Of a stretch of DNA of 46,763 nt, positions 32,856 to 41,543 are shown piece by piece. How positions within the stretch are numbered: position 1 is the first letter of the stretch; the number at the start of each line of letters is the position of its first letter. Position numbers and translations under genes: made by a program. A model generated the notes under the pieces. It did no database searches. It saw only the letters and a list, made by a program, of their open reading frames with translations, and was not told the origin of the DNA. Source of the stretch: Sulfitobacter sp. (GTDB taxonomy: Bacteria; Pseudomonadota; Alphaproteobacteria; Rhodobacterales; Rhodobacteraceae); NCBI GenBank assembly GCA_017854855.1, contig JAFMGZ010000031.1, forward strand, positions 1-46,763, written 5' to 3'.

Positions 32856-34850
32856 ATGACAGAGCAAGACGCCCCCAAGGACCGTGGCAGTTCAGCCATT
32901 GAAGCCGAGCGTATCGTGGAGCGGCTGACCTTTTCCGGCCCGGCGCGCTGGATGATCATTCTGTTCACCCTGGCTGCCATCGGCGTGGCCATCAACCAAT
33001 TGTTTAATCTGCGGCTGGGTGGCTATTCTTTGCTTGAGGGGATGTATTTGTATGTTCTGGCGGGGCTTTTCCTCAGCCTGACCTTCATTACCTTCCGCGC
33101 CTGGGGGCCGCCTTCGTCTCATGTGCCATGGTATGACTGGGTTTTGGCCGCAGCGACCATGGGCATCGCGGGCTTTTTCGTGGCCACAGCTGGCGCCAGT
33201 CTTGATGGCGGCTGGGAATATGCGGCACCCGACATGGCCGTCTGGGCCTCCATCGCGTTTTACCTGCTGATCCTTGAGGGTACGCGCCGCGCAGGCGGGC
33301 TGGTCCTGTTCGGCATCGTTTTGGTGTTTTCGCTCTATCCTACTTTTGCCGAACATGTCCCTGATCCGCTGAACGGTTTTACCCAGCCTTTCCGCGATGT
33401 GATCCCCTATTTCATGATTTCCTCCGAGGCGTCGTTCGGCATTCCGATGCGGGCTTTTGGCAATCTGGTGATCGGTTTCATCCTGTTTGGTGCTGTGTTG
33501 CAGTTCACCGGCGGGGGCAAATTCTTTAACAACCTCGCCATGGCGCTGGTCGGCGGCTACCGGGGGGGTGCGGCCAAAGTGTCAATCTTTGCCTCGGGCT
33601 TCATGGGCTCGATGTCAGGCTCTGTCATCTCGAACGTGCTGACCACCGGTGCCGTGTCGATCCCGGCGATGAAAAAGACGGGCTTCTCTGCGCGATATGC
33701 CGCCGCAACCGAAGCCTGCGCTTCCACCGGTGGGGTGCTGATGCCGCCAATCATGGGGGCCACTGCCTTTGTCATCGCCTCATGGCTCAGCCGCCCCTAT
33801 GTCGAGATCATGATGGCGGCGGCCATTCCGTCGCTGCTGTACTTTTTCGGGCTCTTCGTTCAGGTCGATGCCTATTCCGCACGGCGCGGCCTCAAGGGGC
33901 TGGCCCGCGCGGACCGTCCCCGCGTGATGAAGACACTGCGCGAAGGCTGGCTTTATATCGCTGTCTTTGCGCTGTTGATCTTCCTTATGGTGGCTTTCCG
34001 CTGGGAAAAGACGGCACCTTTTTATGCGGTCACCTTGCTGCTGCTGGTCAACCAGTTCAACAAGAACGACCGCGTGTCGTTTGAGGGGTTTCTCAATATC
34101 ATCGTCTCGGTGGGGCGCACATTGTCTGAACTGGTCGCTGTGCTGCTGGGCATCGGCATGATCGTGGGGGCGTTTCAGGCAACTGGACTGACCGGACCGC
34201 TGGCCAATGAGCTGGTGCATATGGCGGGGAATTCCATGCCGATGCTGCTGATCATGGGGGCGGTCACGTCCTTTATCTTTGGCATGGGGATGACGGTCAC
34301 GGCCTGCTACATCTTTCTGGCCGTCGTTCTGGCCCCGGCGCTGGTACAGGCGGGGCTGAATGAACTGGCTGTGCATCTTTTCATTCTCTACTGGGGCATG
34401 GTCAGCTTTATCACCCCACCCGTTGCGCTGGGTGCTTTTGCTGCGGCTTCGATGGCGGGGGCCAATGCCTTCAAGACCGGTTTTGAGGCGATGAAGCTGG
34501 GCGGCGTGATCTATGTCATCCCGTTCTTTTTCGTGCTGAACCCCGCGCTGATCGGACAAGGCCCACCGATGGAAGTCTTGGTCGTGCTGGTCTGTGCCCT
34601 GATCGGTGTCTGGTTCATTTCCGCCGCCCTGCAAGGCTTCGTCAGCTTCGTAGGGCCGCTGAATTCAACCGGCATCAGTGCTATGATGCGCCTGCTGCTG
34701 TTTCTTGCGGGCCTGATGGTTGCAGCCCCCGTTGGCGGAATTGCCGGATTGAGCCATTTTGCGTTGACCCTGTTTGGCATCGCCATCGCAATGCCACCTC
34801 TTGTCGTTGCATGGCGGGCAGGGCAGGAACCCGAAACGGCAACAACCTAG
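32856..34850 (+). CDS. TRAP transporter fused permease (4TM + 12TM)
   Basis: This is a 664-residue integral membrane protein joining the small (DctQ-like) and large (DctM-like) TRAP permease subunits, the usual partner of TAXI binding proteins. DctM-type motifs are visible: VGGYRGGAAKVSIFASGFMG, SGSVISNVLTTGAVSIPAMK, EACASTGGVLMPPIMGATAF, GMGMTVTACYIFLAVVLAP and WGMVSFITPPVALGAFAAAS. It imports a solute using an ion gradient. The ATG at 32856 is the only sensible start (an ATG five bases earlier stops at once); its ribosome site is weak. A strong hairpin follows at 34895-34927. Confidence 0.92.
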   Translation: MTEQDAPKDRGSSAIEAERIVERLTFSGPARWMIILFTLAAIGVAINQLFNLRLGGYSLLEGMYLYVLAGLFLSLTFITFRAWGPPSSHVPWYDWVLAAATMGIAGFFVATAGASLDGGWEYAAPDMAVWASIAFYLLILEGTRRAGGLVLFGIVLVFSLYPTFAEHVPDPLNGFTQPFRDVIPYFMISSEASFGIPMRAFGNLVIGFILFGAVLQFTGGGKFFNNLAMALVGGYRGGAAKVSIFASGFMGSMSGSVISNVLTTGAVSIPAMKKTGFSARYAAATEACASTGGVLMPPIMGATAFVIASWLSRPYVEIMMAAAIPSLLYFFGLFVQVDAYSARRGLKGLARADRPRVMKTLREGWLYIAVFALLIFLMVAFRWEKTAPFYAVTLLLLVNQFNKNDRVSFEGFLNIIVSVGRTLSELVAVLLGIGMIVGAFQATGLTGPLANELVHMAGNSMPMLLIMGAVTSFIFGMGMTVTACYIFLAVVLAPALVQAGLNELAVHLFILYWGMVSFITPPVALGAFAAASMAGANAFKTGFEAMKLGGVIYVIPFFFVLNPALIGQGPPMEVLVVLVCALIGVWFISAALQGFVSFVGPLNSTGISAMMRLLLFLAGLMVAAPVGGIAGLSHFALTLFGIAIAMPPLVVAWRAGQEPETATT

Positions 34851-34894
34851 GATCAATCCGCTCGACCTTTCGCGCTGTTTGGCGCTACCCTGAT

Positions 34895-34927
34895 GGATAC
34901 AGCGGGCACGGACGGCCCGCTGCATCC
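34895..34927 (+). terminator. Hairpin after the TRAP permease gene
   Basis: GGAT-A-CAGCGGGC and GCCCGCTG-C-ATCC pair over 12 bases with one internal A/C mismatch and a 7-base loop. It lies 44 bases after the permease stop and 54 bases before selA, so it probably separates the transporter transcript from the selenocysteine genes. No T-run follows. Confidence 0.6.
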
Positions 34928-34981
34928 TATGGCACGGACCTGCCGGGCCGCCGCATTATCCTTGGCAATGATTGAGTTGAG

Positions 34982-36373
34982 ATGCCCCCAAGCCTGAGAG
35001 ACCTGCCGCAGATCCAGTCGCTGTTGGACCAGCCAAATGTGGCACAGGTCGCGGCGCGCTATTCGCATGGCGAAACCGTGGCCGCATTGCGCGACATCAC
35101 GGGGCAGTTGCGTTCTGCTTTGCTGTCCGGCAGGGACTGCGAGCTGCCCGATTTCGCGGGCAACCTTTTTGCCGACACCGTCGTTGCCGCCATTGAGGCC
35201 ATGCGCACATCCTCGCTCAGGCCCGTGGTCAATGCCACGGGCATCATCATTCACACCAATCTGGGCCGCGCGCGCCTTGCCCCTTCTGCCCTCAGCGCGA
35301 TGCAGGCCGTGGGGGCGGCACCCACCAATCTGGAACTGAACCTCGACACGGGCAAACGCGGATCGCGCCATGACCATGTCGAGGCGCTGATCTGCGACCT
35401 GACCGGTGCCGAGGCGGCGGTGGTCGTCAATAATTGCGCGGCCGCCGTTCTGCTGAGCCTGATGGCCACTGCGGGCGGGCGCAGCGTTGTAGCCTCGCGC
35501 GGCGAGTTGATTGAGATCGGCGGCTCGTTTCGCCTGCCTGACGTAATCGCGCAAAGTGGTGCAACCCTGCGCGAGGTCGGCACGACCAACAAGACAAGGG
35601 TCAGTGATTATGCGGATGCCATTGATGCCGATACGGCGGTTTTGCTGAAAAGCCACACCAGCAACTTCAAGATTGTCGGGTTCACGGCCGCACCCGCGCG
35701 TGGTGATCTTGCGCAGCTCGCGGCAGAGCGCGAGGTGATCTTGATCGAGGACCTTGGCAGTGGGGTTTTGATTGACCTGTCGGCTTTCGGGTTGACCGAT
35801 GAACCGGTGGTCGCGGATATTCTGAAGGCTGGCGTCGATCTTGTGATGTTCTCTGGCGACAAGCTGCTTGGCGGGCCGCAGGCCGGGATCATCGCGGGCC
35901 GACGCGACATCATCGCCAGTCTGAAAGCGCATCCTTTGATGCGTGCGGTGCGCATCGACAAACTGTCGCTTGCCGCTTTGGACGCCACGCTGCGGCTCTA
36001 CCGCGCACCATTCGACCCTCTGAAAGAGGTCCCCGTGCTGGCCGCGTTGTCCCAACCGCTGGCGCGTGTCAAAGAGCGCGGCCATGCCTTGGCGGATGAC
36101 CTGCGCCAATTGGGGATCGCGGACGTGGCCGTGCAGCAAACTGCGGCCTTTGTCGGCGGTGGTACGCTGCCCGAACAGGACATCCCCAGCTTTGCGGTTT
36201 GCGTGGCACTTCCTGGGCTTTCTGCGCATCAGTTGATGGCCGCCCTCAGGCAGGGTGATACGCCCGTGATCGGCCGGATTGAACGCGGGGAGGTTCTGCT
36301 GGACATGCGCAGCGTGAGCGACGCTGAATTGCCCGCCATCATCCGCACGTTCAAACATATTGCAAATCGATGA
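34982..36373 (+). CDS. selA: L-seryl-tRNA(Sec) selenium transferase
   Basis: This is a 463-residue PLP enzyme that converts Ser-tRNA(Sec) to Sec-tRNA(Sec) using selenophosphate. Family segments are [20 protein letters not shown] (80-99), [56 protein letters not shown], and the PLP-lysine Lys294 in [16 protein letters not shown]. Length agrees with bacterial SelA (about 460). The stop overlaps the selB start (ATGA). selA, selB and tRNA-Sec are contiguous, so the cell can make selenocysteinyl-tRNA provided selD, which is not in the window, lies elsewhere. Confidence 0.96.
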   Translation: MPPSLRDLPQIQSLLDQPNVAQVAARYSHGETVAALRDITGQLRSALLSGRDCELPDFAGNLFADTVVAAIEAMRTSSLRPVVNATGIIIHTNLGRARLAPSALSAMQAVGAAPTNLELNLDTGKRGSRHDHVEALICDLTGAEAAVVVNNCAAAVLLSLMATAGGRSVVASRGELIEIGGSFRLPDVIAQSGATLREVGTTNKTRVSDYADAIDADTAVLLKSHTSNFKIVGFTAAPARGDLAQLAAEREVILIEDLGSGVLIDLSAFGLTDEPVVADILKAGVDLVMFSGDKLLGGPQAGIIAGRRDIIASLKAHPLMRAVRIDKLSLAALDATLRLYRAPFDPLKEVPVLAALSQPLARVKERGHALADDLRQLGIADVAVQQTAAFVGGGTLPEQDIPSFAVCVALPGLSAHQLMAALRQGDTPVIGRIERGEVLLDMRSVSDAELPAIIRTFKHIANR

Positions 36374-38280
36374 CGACCTGCTGCACGGTTGTGATCGGCC
36401 ATGTGGACCACGGGAAAACCGCGCTTGTGCGCAGGCTAACCGGGATCGACACCGATCGTCTGCCAGAGGAAAAGGCGCGGGGTTTGTCGATCAAGCCCGG
36501 CTTTGCCCATCACGGCTATGCTGGCGGGATGATGGATTTTGTGGATGCACCGGGCCACGAGGATTTCATTCAGGCGATGATCTGCGGGGCGTCGGGTGCC
36601 CGTGCGGCACTGGTGGTGATCTCGGCGGTTGAAGGGATCGGTGCGCAGACGCTCGAACATCTGACCATCGCCGGCGCGCTGGGGATCACACGCGGCGTGA
36701 TTGCGGTCAGCAAGTCCGACGTGCTGCCCCCCTCTGACACGGACGCGCGGCTGTTGGAGATACGTCAAGCGCTGGGGCAAACGACGCTCGCTGATGCAAA
36801 GCTTGTCTTGTGTTCGGCTCTGACCGGGGACGGGATCGCGCAGTTGCACCTAGCCCTTGAGGCGCTGTTGGCCGATGCCCCTGACTGTGCCGCACCATCG
36901 CACAGCTTTCTGCCGGTTGACCGGGTGTTCACGATGCCCGGGCGCGGCACGATCGTCACGGGAACGCTGCTTGGCGGTGATCTGCAAACCGGTGATGCGG
37001 CGCGTATGCACCCCGGCGGGCACAGGGTCACCATCCGTGGATTGCACAGCCGTGGGATCGCGCGGGATGTGATCCACGCGGGCGAACGCGTCGCGGCAAA
37101 CCTGCGCGGGCTTGGCGTGCAGGATGTTTCGCGCGGCGCTGTGTTGTGCCTCGGGCACGAAACAATTGCCTCAACCATCATGGATATTCGGCTTGAGACG
37201 CTGGCATTGGCCACAAAACCCCTCAAGCATATGGACCGTGTCCGTGTCATGTTCGGCACCACCAGCGAGGTTGCACAGCTTCGGCTGTTTGGTGCCGGGC
37301 GGCTGAACCGGGCGCAGGCCGGTTTTGCGCAGCTGCGCTTCCAACGACCCGTCACAGGCTTTGCGGGGCAGCGCGCGATCATCCGGCATCTGTCGCCCGC
37401 CCAAACCATCGCGGGCGCGGTGCTGCTTGACCCGCAAGCCGGGACAACCGGATCGGGTGACAAAAGCCGTCTGGCTGTCTTGGAGGCGGCCCACAGCGGC
37501 GATGCCGCGGCCATCGCCAGGGCCCTGTGTGCTGCGCAGGGCGGGGCGGCAAGCCTGTCTGATATTGCCCGTTTGTCGCGCATGACGGTTGCGGGCGCGG
37601 GCCAAACGCTTGGCGCGGAATTTTGCGAGATTGGCGGGGGGCGCGTTGCCCCGGTGGAGGATATCGAAACCTGCAAGGCGGCTGTGCTTGCGGCAGTTGC
37701 GGGTTATCACGCCAGATATCCGATCCGTATCGCGGCAGGGCATCACCTTGTTGAAAGGGCAGGGACGGCTGCCGCCTTGGTGCCGCATGTCCTGACCTTA
37801 TTGATCGCCAGCGGGGAGCTGCGCGAACATCAGATGGGCCTCGCCGCTCGCGACCATGACCCATTGGCAAACCTCAGCGAGGATCAGCGCCATCGACTGA
37901 TGCAGATCGAAAGTCGCTACCGCAAGGCAGGGCTTGCGCCACTGGACCCGGAACCCATCGGCCCAGACCCGCTGGACCAAGATCTGACAGCGCTGTTGCT
38001 GGACAGCGACACCTTGGTGGTGCTGCAAAATGTCTCTTTGAAACAAACCATTACCCTTCACGCCGAAACGCTTGTCGCTGCCGCCATGACCCTTGGGCGC
38101 GCCTTTCCCGCCCCGGCCTATTTCACGACCGGAGAGGCCCGCGTGGCCCTGTCCACCAGCCGCAAGGTCATCGTGCCGATACTTGAATATTTCGACGCCC
38201 GCGGCCTCACGCAACGTTCAGGTGACATGCGCCAGATGAAAGAGGCGAATTCGATTTCACCGCCTGCGGCGACTTGCTAG
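36370..38280 (+). CDS. selB: Selenocysteine-specific elongation factor
   Basis: This is a 636-residue GTPase that delivers Sec-tRNA(Sec) to the ribosome at UGA codons marked by a SECIS hairpin. The G1 motif GHVDHGKT (10-17), G3 DAPGHED (59-65) and G4 SKSD (114-117) are intact. EF-Tu-like domains II and III follow ([20 protein letters not shown]). The C-terminal winged-helix repeats that bind SECIS RNA occupy the last 250 residues, ending near [19 protein letters not shown]. Length is normal for SelB. It overlaps selA by 4 bases and ends 11 bases before the tRNA-Sec gene. Confidence 0.96.
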   Translation: MTTCCTVVIGHVDHGKTALVRRLTGIDTDRLPEEKARGLSIKPGFAHHGYAGGMMDFVDAPGHEDFIQAMICGASGARAALVVISAVEGIGAQTLEHLTIAGALGITRGVIAVSKSDVLPPSDTDARLLEIRQALGQTTLADAKLVLCSALTGDGIAQLHLALEALLADAPDCAAPSHSFLPVDRVFTMPGRGTIVTGTLLGGDLQTGDAARMHPGGHRVTIRGLHSRGIARDVIHAGERVAANLRGLGVQDVSRGAVLCLGHETIASTIMDIRLETLALATKPLKHMDRVRVMFGTTSEVAQLRLFGAGRLNRAQAGFAQLRFQRPVTGFAGQRAIIRHLSPAQTIAGAVLLDPQAGTTGSGDKSRLAVLEAAHSGDAAAIARALCAAQGGAASLSDIARLSRMTVAGAGQTLGAEFCEIGGGRVAPVEDIETCKAAVLAAVAGYHARYPIRIAAGHHLVERAGTAAALVPHVLTLLIASGELREHQMGLAARDHDPLANLSEDQRHRLMQIESRYRKAGLAPLDPEPIGPDPLDQDLTALLLDSDTLVVLQNVSLKQTITLHAETLVAAAMTLGRAFPAPAYFTTGEARVALSTSRKVIVPILEYFDARGLTQRSGDMRQMKEANSISPPAATC

Positions 38281-38291
38281 GCTACCCATAC

Positions 38292-38386
38292 GGAGGTGAC
38301 TGGAGTCTGGTGGCTTCCCTGGTCTTCAAAACCATGGACGCGTCCTCAGGGCGTGTGGTGGGTTCGATTCCCATCCACCTCCGCCA
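38292..38386 (+). tRNA. selC: tRNA-Sec (anticodon TCA)
   Basis: This is a 95-base tRNA gene. The acceptor arm GGAGGTG (38292-38298) pairs with CACCTCC (38376-38382), followed by the discriminator G and an encoded CCA (38384-38386). An eighth acceptor pair would be A-C, unlike the usual perfect eight. The anticodon loop CT-TCA-AA has TCA at 38326-38328, reading UGA. The T arm is GTGGG-TTCGATT-CCCAT, and a long variable arm lies around 38338-38356. The long extra arm, UCA anticodon and position after selB identify it as selenocysteine tRNA. Confidence 0.95.
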
Positions 38387-38451
38387 TCTATGCCAAGGTG
38401 GACTTTGCTCAGTTCCGGCAGCAGAATGATCTTTCATCCGGGAGGACAGAA

Positions 38452-40020
38452 ATGAGCAACCAACAACCAGCATTTTCTCTTAACGATCTGGCCGGAGATG
38501 CGCATCATTTCCCCCGGCAAGGGCCAAGCCTGATTTGCTTTGTCAAAGAAGACTGCGAGACCTGCAACACCGCAGCCCCCGTGCTGGATGCCCTGCACAA
38601 GGCATATGGTGCACAGGTTGATGTGCTGTTGATCGCCCAATCCGGCCAGAACAACGCCACCTTTGCCGCGCGCCATGAATTGTCGATGCCCGTGCTGGAC
38701 GACAGCAGTTGCAAGACCGCTTTTGACTGGGACATCGAAAGCGTGCCATCGGTCTTTTGGCTGGATGCCGACGGGCACAGCCTGACGCGCTTTGAAGGCT
38801 TCGTCCGCACCGATTGGGAAGCATTGTCAGCCGAGATCAGCGCCCATTCGGGCCTGCCGGCCGCGCAGATCGACTGGGCCAGCCTGCCTGCATGGCGTCC
38901 CGGTTGCGGCTCCAGGCATCTGGACCCCGCGGTCTATGACAAGCTGCGCGCCGAAGCCGACGACAGCCCGATCCGCGCCCGCCGCATCGAGGTGGCCAGC
39001 AGCGATGACGTGGCCGAATTCATGTTTGATCAGGGTTTCTCTGACGGGCTGCCGCTGGTGCCGCCAACGCCCGAACGCGTCATGCGGATGCTGGCAGGCA
39101 CGCACCGTGACCCACAAGACGTGGTGGCCACAGTGCCCCCGAACATGGGCGTGGCGACGGTTGAAAAGATCGCCATCAACGCGGTGATGGCCGGATGCAA
39201 ACCTGAATATCTGCCGGTGGTCATCGCGGCCGTAGAGGCCGTCTGCACGGATGAGTTCAACATCCATGGTGTGACGGCCACGACCATGGGGGCCGCCCCG
39301 GTGATGGTGGTCAATGGACCGATCCGGCATGAAATCGGCATGAACATGAAACTGGGTGCCTTGGGGGCGGGCAACCGCGCCAATGCCACGATCGGCCGCG
39401 CCCTGCGGCTGGTGGTGCGCAATGTGGGCGGTGCCTCAACCGGTGGGGTGGAACGGTCAACACTCGGCAATCCGATGAAATTCACCATGTGTTTTGCCGA
39501 ATATGAGGAACGCTCGCCCTGGCCCGCGCTGCATGTTGAGCGCGGATTTGCGCCCGAGGATTCAGTGGTGACAGTCTTTGCCATGACCGGCGGGCCGGTC
39601 CATATCGTTGATCAGACCTCGCGCGCGCCAGATGATGTCGCGGGATCATTGGGACTTGGGCTTGAGGGGGTATTTTCGCCCAAGATGAGGAACCTGCCGG
39701 TCGATGCATTGCTGGTGGTCTGCCCCGAACATATCGACACATTGATGCGCGAAGGCGATTATTCCAAGGACCGGCTGCGCAACCGTATCCAACAGGTCAC
39801 GGCAGGCCCCGCATCACAATCGCGCGCGGATGAAACCCTCAGACCTGACAGTGCGGCATCCGACACTCCGGCGGCCTCCGTCTCAAAGTTTGCCAGCACC
39901 GACTATATTCATATCGTCGTGGCAGGGTCGGATGCCGGGAAATTCTCATCCGCGTTCCATGGCTGGGCCACAGGGGCTGTCGGGTCAGTATCTGTTTCCA
40001 AAAAGATTGACCTGGGCTAG
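38452..40020 (+). CDS. Thioredoxin-domain protein fused to a conserved domain of unknown function, partner of the UGSC selenoprotein
   Basis: This is a 522-residue cytoplasmic protein. Residues 1-135 form a thioredoxin-like domain: the active site is CETC (Cys35, Cys38) and the cis-proline is Pro99 in ESVPSVFW. A linker with Cys152 in GCGSRH leads to a domain of about 300 residues that I cannot assign to a characterised enzyme. Its conserved-looking blocks are DQGFSDGLPLVPPTPERVMR, VATVPPNMGVATVEKIAINA, AGCKPEYLPVVIAAVEAV, MGAAPVMVVNGPIRHEIG and ALGAGNRANATIGRALRL. GGGAGG precedes the start. The UGSC selenoprotein gene starts 24 bases downstream with its own strong ribosome site, so the two form one operon. 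A thioredoxin module beside a Sec redox motif suggests it delivers electrons to the selenoprotein, or acts in one complex with it. Confidence 0.8.
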   Translation: MSNQQPAFSLNDLAGDAHHFPRQGPSLICFVKEDCETCNTAAPVLDALHKAYGAQVDVLLIAQSGQNNATFAARHELSMPVLDDSSCKTAFDWDIESVPSVFWLDADGHSLTRFEGFVRTDWEALSAEISAHSGLPAAQIDWASLPAWRPGCGSRHLDPAVYDKLRAEADDSPIRARRIEVASSDDVAEFMFDQGFSDGLPLVPPTPERVMRMLAGTHRDPQDVVATVPPNMGVATVEKIAINAVMAGCKPEYLPVVIAAVEAVCTDEFNIHGVTATTMGAAPVMVVNGPIRHEIGMNMKLGALGAGNRANATIGRALRLVVRNVGGASTGGVERSTLGNPMKFTMCFAEYEERSPWPALHVERGFAPEDSVVTVFAMTGGPVHIVDQTSRAPDDVAGSLGLGLEGVFSPKMRNLPVDALLVVCPEHIDTLMREGDYSKDRLRNRIQQVTAGPASQSRADETLRPDSAASDTPAASVSKFASTDYIHIVVAGSDAGKFSSAFHGWATGAVGSVSVSKKIDLG

Positions 40021-40044
40021 GCTGAAGCGGAGAGGAGGAACGTT

Positions 40045-40566
40045 ATGACAATAATTCTCGACCCTACGGATGAACGCATGCCTGTCGAACGGCAGATCAC
40101 CACGCGCAGCGGCAGTCTGTCGGGTGTGATTGGCCTGCTGGACATCAGCAAGCCACGCGGCAATGTCATGCTGGATGAGCTGGAGCGCCTGCTATGCCAG
40201 AAGGCCCCCGGCGTCACGGTCAAGCGCTATAAGAAGCCGACATTCGCCAAACCTTGCCCTGATGCATTGCGCCGCGAAATTCGCGACGAATGCGATTTTC
40301 TGGTCGAAGCGCTGGCTGACTGAGGATCTTGTACGACGTGCAGTATGCACGACAATTTCTGGTTTGAAACCCAGGGGATCCCCGCAGTCGCAGTCGCGTC
40401 AAGCGAGTTTGGCCAAGCCGCCGAAGCGCAAAGAAAGGCGCTGGGTATGGAGGGCGCGCGTTATGTCCTGGTCCCGCATCCCATACAGGATGCGACCGAC
40501 CATGAGATGCGCGAAAAAGCCGCCCAGGCCTTGGAACAGATTTTCAGGGCCCTGACGGAAAATTAA
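40045..40566 (+). CDS. UGSC-motif selenoprotein (in-frame TGA read as selenocysteine, Sec93)
   Basis: The frame runs 92 codons to a TGA at 40321-40323 and continues in the same frame for 80 more residues to TAA, giving 173 residues with Sec93. The motif is U-G-S-C-T-T-C (93-99), then SMHDNFWFETQGIPAVAVAS. The downstream half is plainly coding (FGQAAEAQRKALGMEGARYV, VPHPIQDATDHEMREKAAQA). UGSC-motif proteins are a known predicted selenoprotein family of unknown function, first reported from marine metagenomes. UxxCxxC followed by a GIPAV segment also resembles the Sec centre of glycine-reductase component B. AGGAGG lies 6 bases before the start. The gene directly follows selA-selB-tRNA-Sec and the thioredoxin-fusion gene. 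A naive annotation would give a 92-residue protein plus a separate 73-residue ORF. Confidence 0.92.
40321..40355 (+). promoter_or_regulatory. Selenocysteine UGA and bacterial SECIS hairpin
   Basis: The Sec codon TGA occupies 40321-40323. Directly downstream, CGTGCA (40337-40342) pairs with TGCACG (40346-40351) around the loop GTA. A lower stem TTGT (40329-40332)/ACAA (40352-40355) is separated from it by a 4-base bulge ACGA. The apical loop starts 19 bases after the UGA and opens with G, within the range described for bacterial SECIS elements. SelB would bind here. Confidence 0.75.
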
Positions 40567-40573
40567 ACGCAGC

Positions 40574-40606
40574 ACGCGCAGCGACCCCTTTCAGGCCGCT
40601 GCGCGT
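40574..40606 (+). terminator. Terminator after the UGSC selenoprotein gene
   Basis: ACGCGCAGCG (40574-40583) and CGCTGCGCGT (40597-40606) form a perfect 10-bp stem with a 13-base loop, followed by TTCGCGTTT. It starts 8 bases after the selenoprotein stop and also lies just beyond the convergent SDR gene, so it can serve both strands. Confidence 0.7.
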
Positions 40607-40625
40607 TTCGCGTTTCAAACCTAGG

Positions 40626-41396
40626 CTACAGTTTCATCCCGCCCAGTTCGGCCACGCCCACAAAGCTGCGGTTCCACGTCGGGCTGATCAACACTTCGTT
40701 TATGCAGACATGCGGTGGTGCTTCGGCAATATAGCGGACCATTGCGCCCAGATCCTCGGCCTTGAGCATCTTGCCCAGGTCCTCGGGCGATGGCGGTTTG
40801 GGGCGGGATTGCATGATGGGGGTCGCCACCTCGCCGGGCATCAGGGCGGTGCAGCGGATACCATTGACGCCCTCGTCCTGGTTGATCGAATGGCTTAGCG
40901 CGACCACCGCATGTTTTGATGCGCTATAGGCAGGCCCCGTAAGCCGTGATGGATGCCGGCCCGCCCAAGAGGAGGTCAGGATCAATGTACCGCTGCCCTT
41001 GCGACGCATCGACGGCAGTACCGCCAGAATGCCGTTCATCACCCCGTTGAGGTTGACATCGACGACCCGGGCGAAATCCGCAGCCGTGATGGCCCCCACG
41101 GACCGGTTTGGCACGTTGATGCCCGCATTCGCCATGAAAATGTCGATGCCGCCCAACCGCGCGATGATATCATCCGCGATCGCCTGTGTGGCCTGAGCAT
41201 CCACAACATCCAACTGCGCGGCCTCTGCCTTGCCGCCCGCTGCGGTGATCACATCCACGACCCGTTCAATTTCCGCAAGCCGCCTGCCTGAGAGAACCAC
41301 ATGCGCGCCGCTCTGCGCCAGGGCAATGGCAGAGGCCTCTCCGATACCGCCCCCTGCACCGGTGACCCAGGCTACCTTTCCACTTAACGTTCCCAT
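40626..41396 (-). CDS. Short-chain dehydrogenase/reductase (SDR)
   Basis: This is a 256-residue classical SDR. The cofactor motif TGAGGGIG lies near 12-19, NAG in FMANAGINV, the catalytic serine in LILTSSWAG, and Tyr/Lys in AYSASKHA. The residues after the second beta strand (LSGRRLAEIE) include arginines that favour NADP(H). Start 41396 is chosen because GGAGGACGAT directly precedes it; a longer frame upstream has no support. It oxidises or reduces an alcohol/ketone pair of unknown identity. It is divergent from the SMP-30-like gene with a 147-base gap, a pairing common in sugar or lactone catabolism. Confidence 0.9.
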   Translation of the reverse strand: MGTLSGKVAWVTGAGGGIGEASAIALAQSGAHVVLSGRRLAEIERVVDVITAAGGKAEAAQLDVVDAQATQAIADDIIARLGGIDIFMANAGINVPNRSVGAITAADFARVVDVNLNGVMNGILAVLPSMRRKGSGTLILTSSWAGRHPSRLTGPAYSASKHAVVALSHSINQDEGVNGIRCTALMPGEVATPIMQSRPKPPSPEDLGKMLKAEDLGAMVRYIAEAPPHVCINEVLISPTWNRSFVGVAELGGMKL

Positions 41397-41543
41397 ATCG
41401 TCCTCCCAGACTGCATTATGCGCTCCTGCCAGAAGTTCACAGAAGCCACCGCTTGTCCATGAAATGCGCAGCGGATTTTTTAGGCGACGTCGCGGCGCGT
41501 TCATGTGACACTTGGCCAAAGCCACAATGGGGGGAGACCGGAT

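Noticed and set aside
34853-36358. Long antisense open frame (about 500 codons) opposite selA
   Set aside because: It mirrors the codon pattern of a certain gene on the other strand, has no family resemblance and no ribosome site; such frames are usual in GC-rich DNA.
40345-40566. Separate 73-residue gene starting at ATG 40345
   Set aside because: This is the C-terminal half of the selenoprotein. The upstream GSCTTCS codons are in frame, the ATG has no ribosome site, and it overlaps the loop of the SECIS hairpin.
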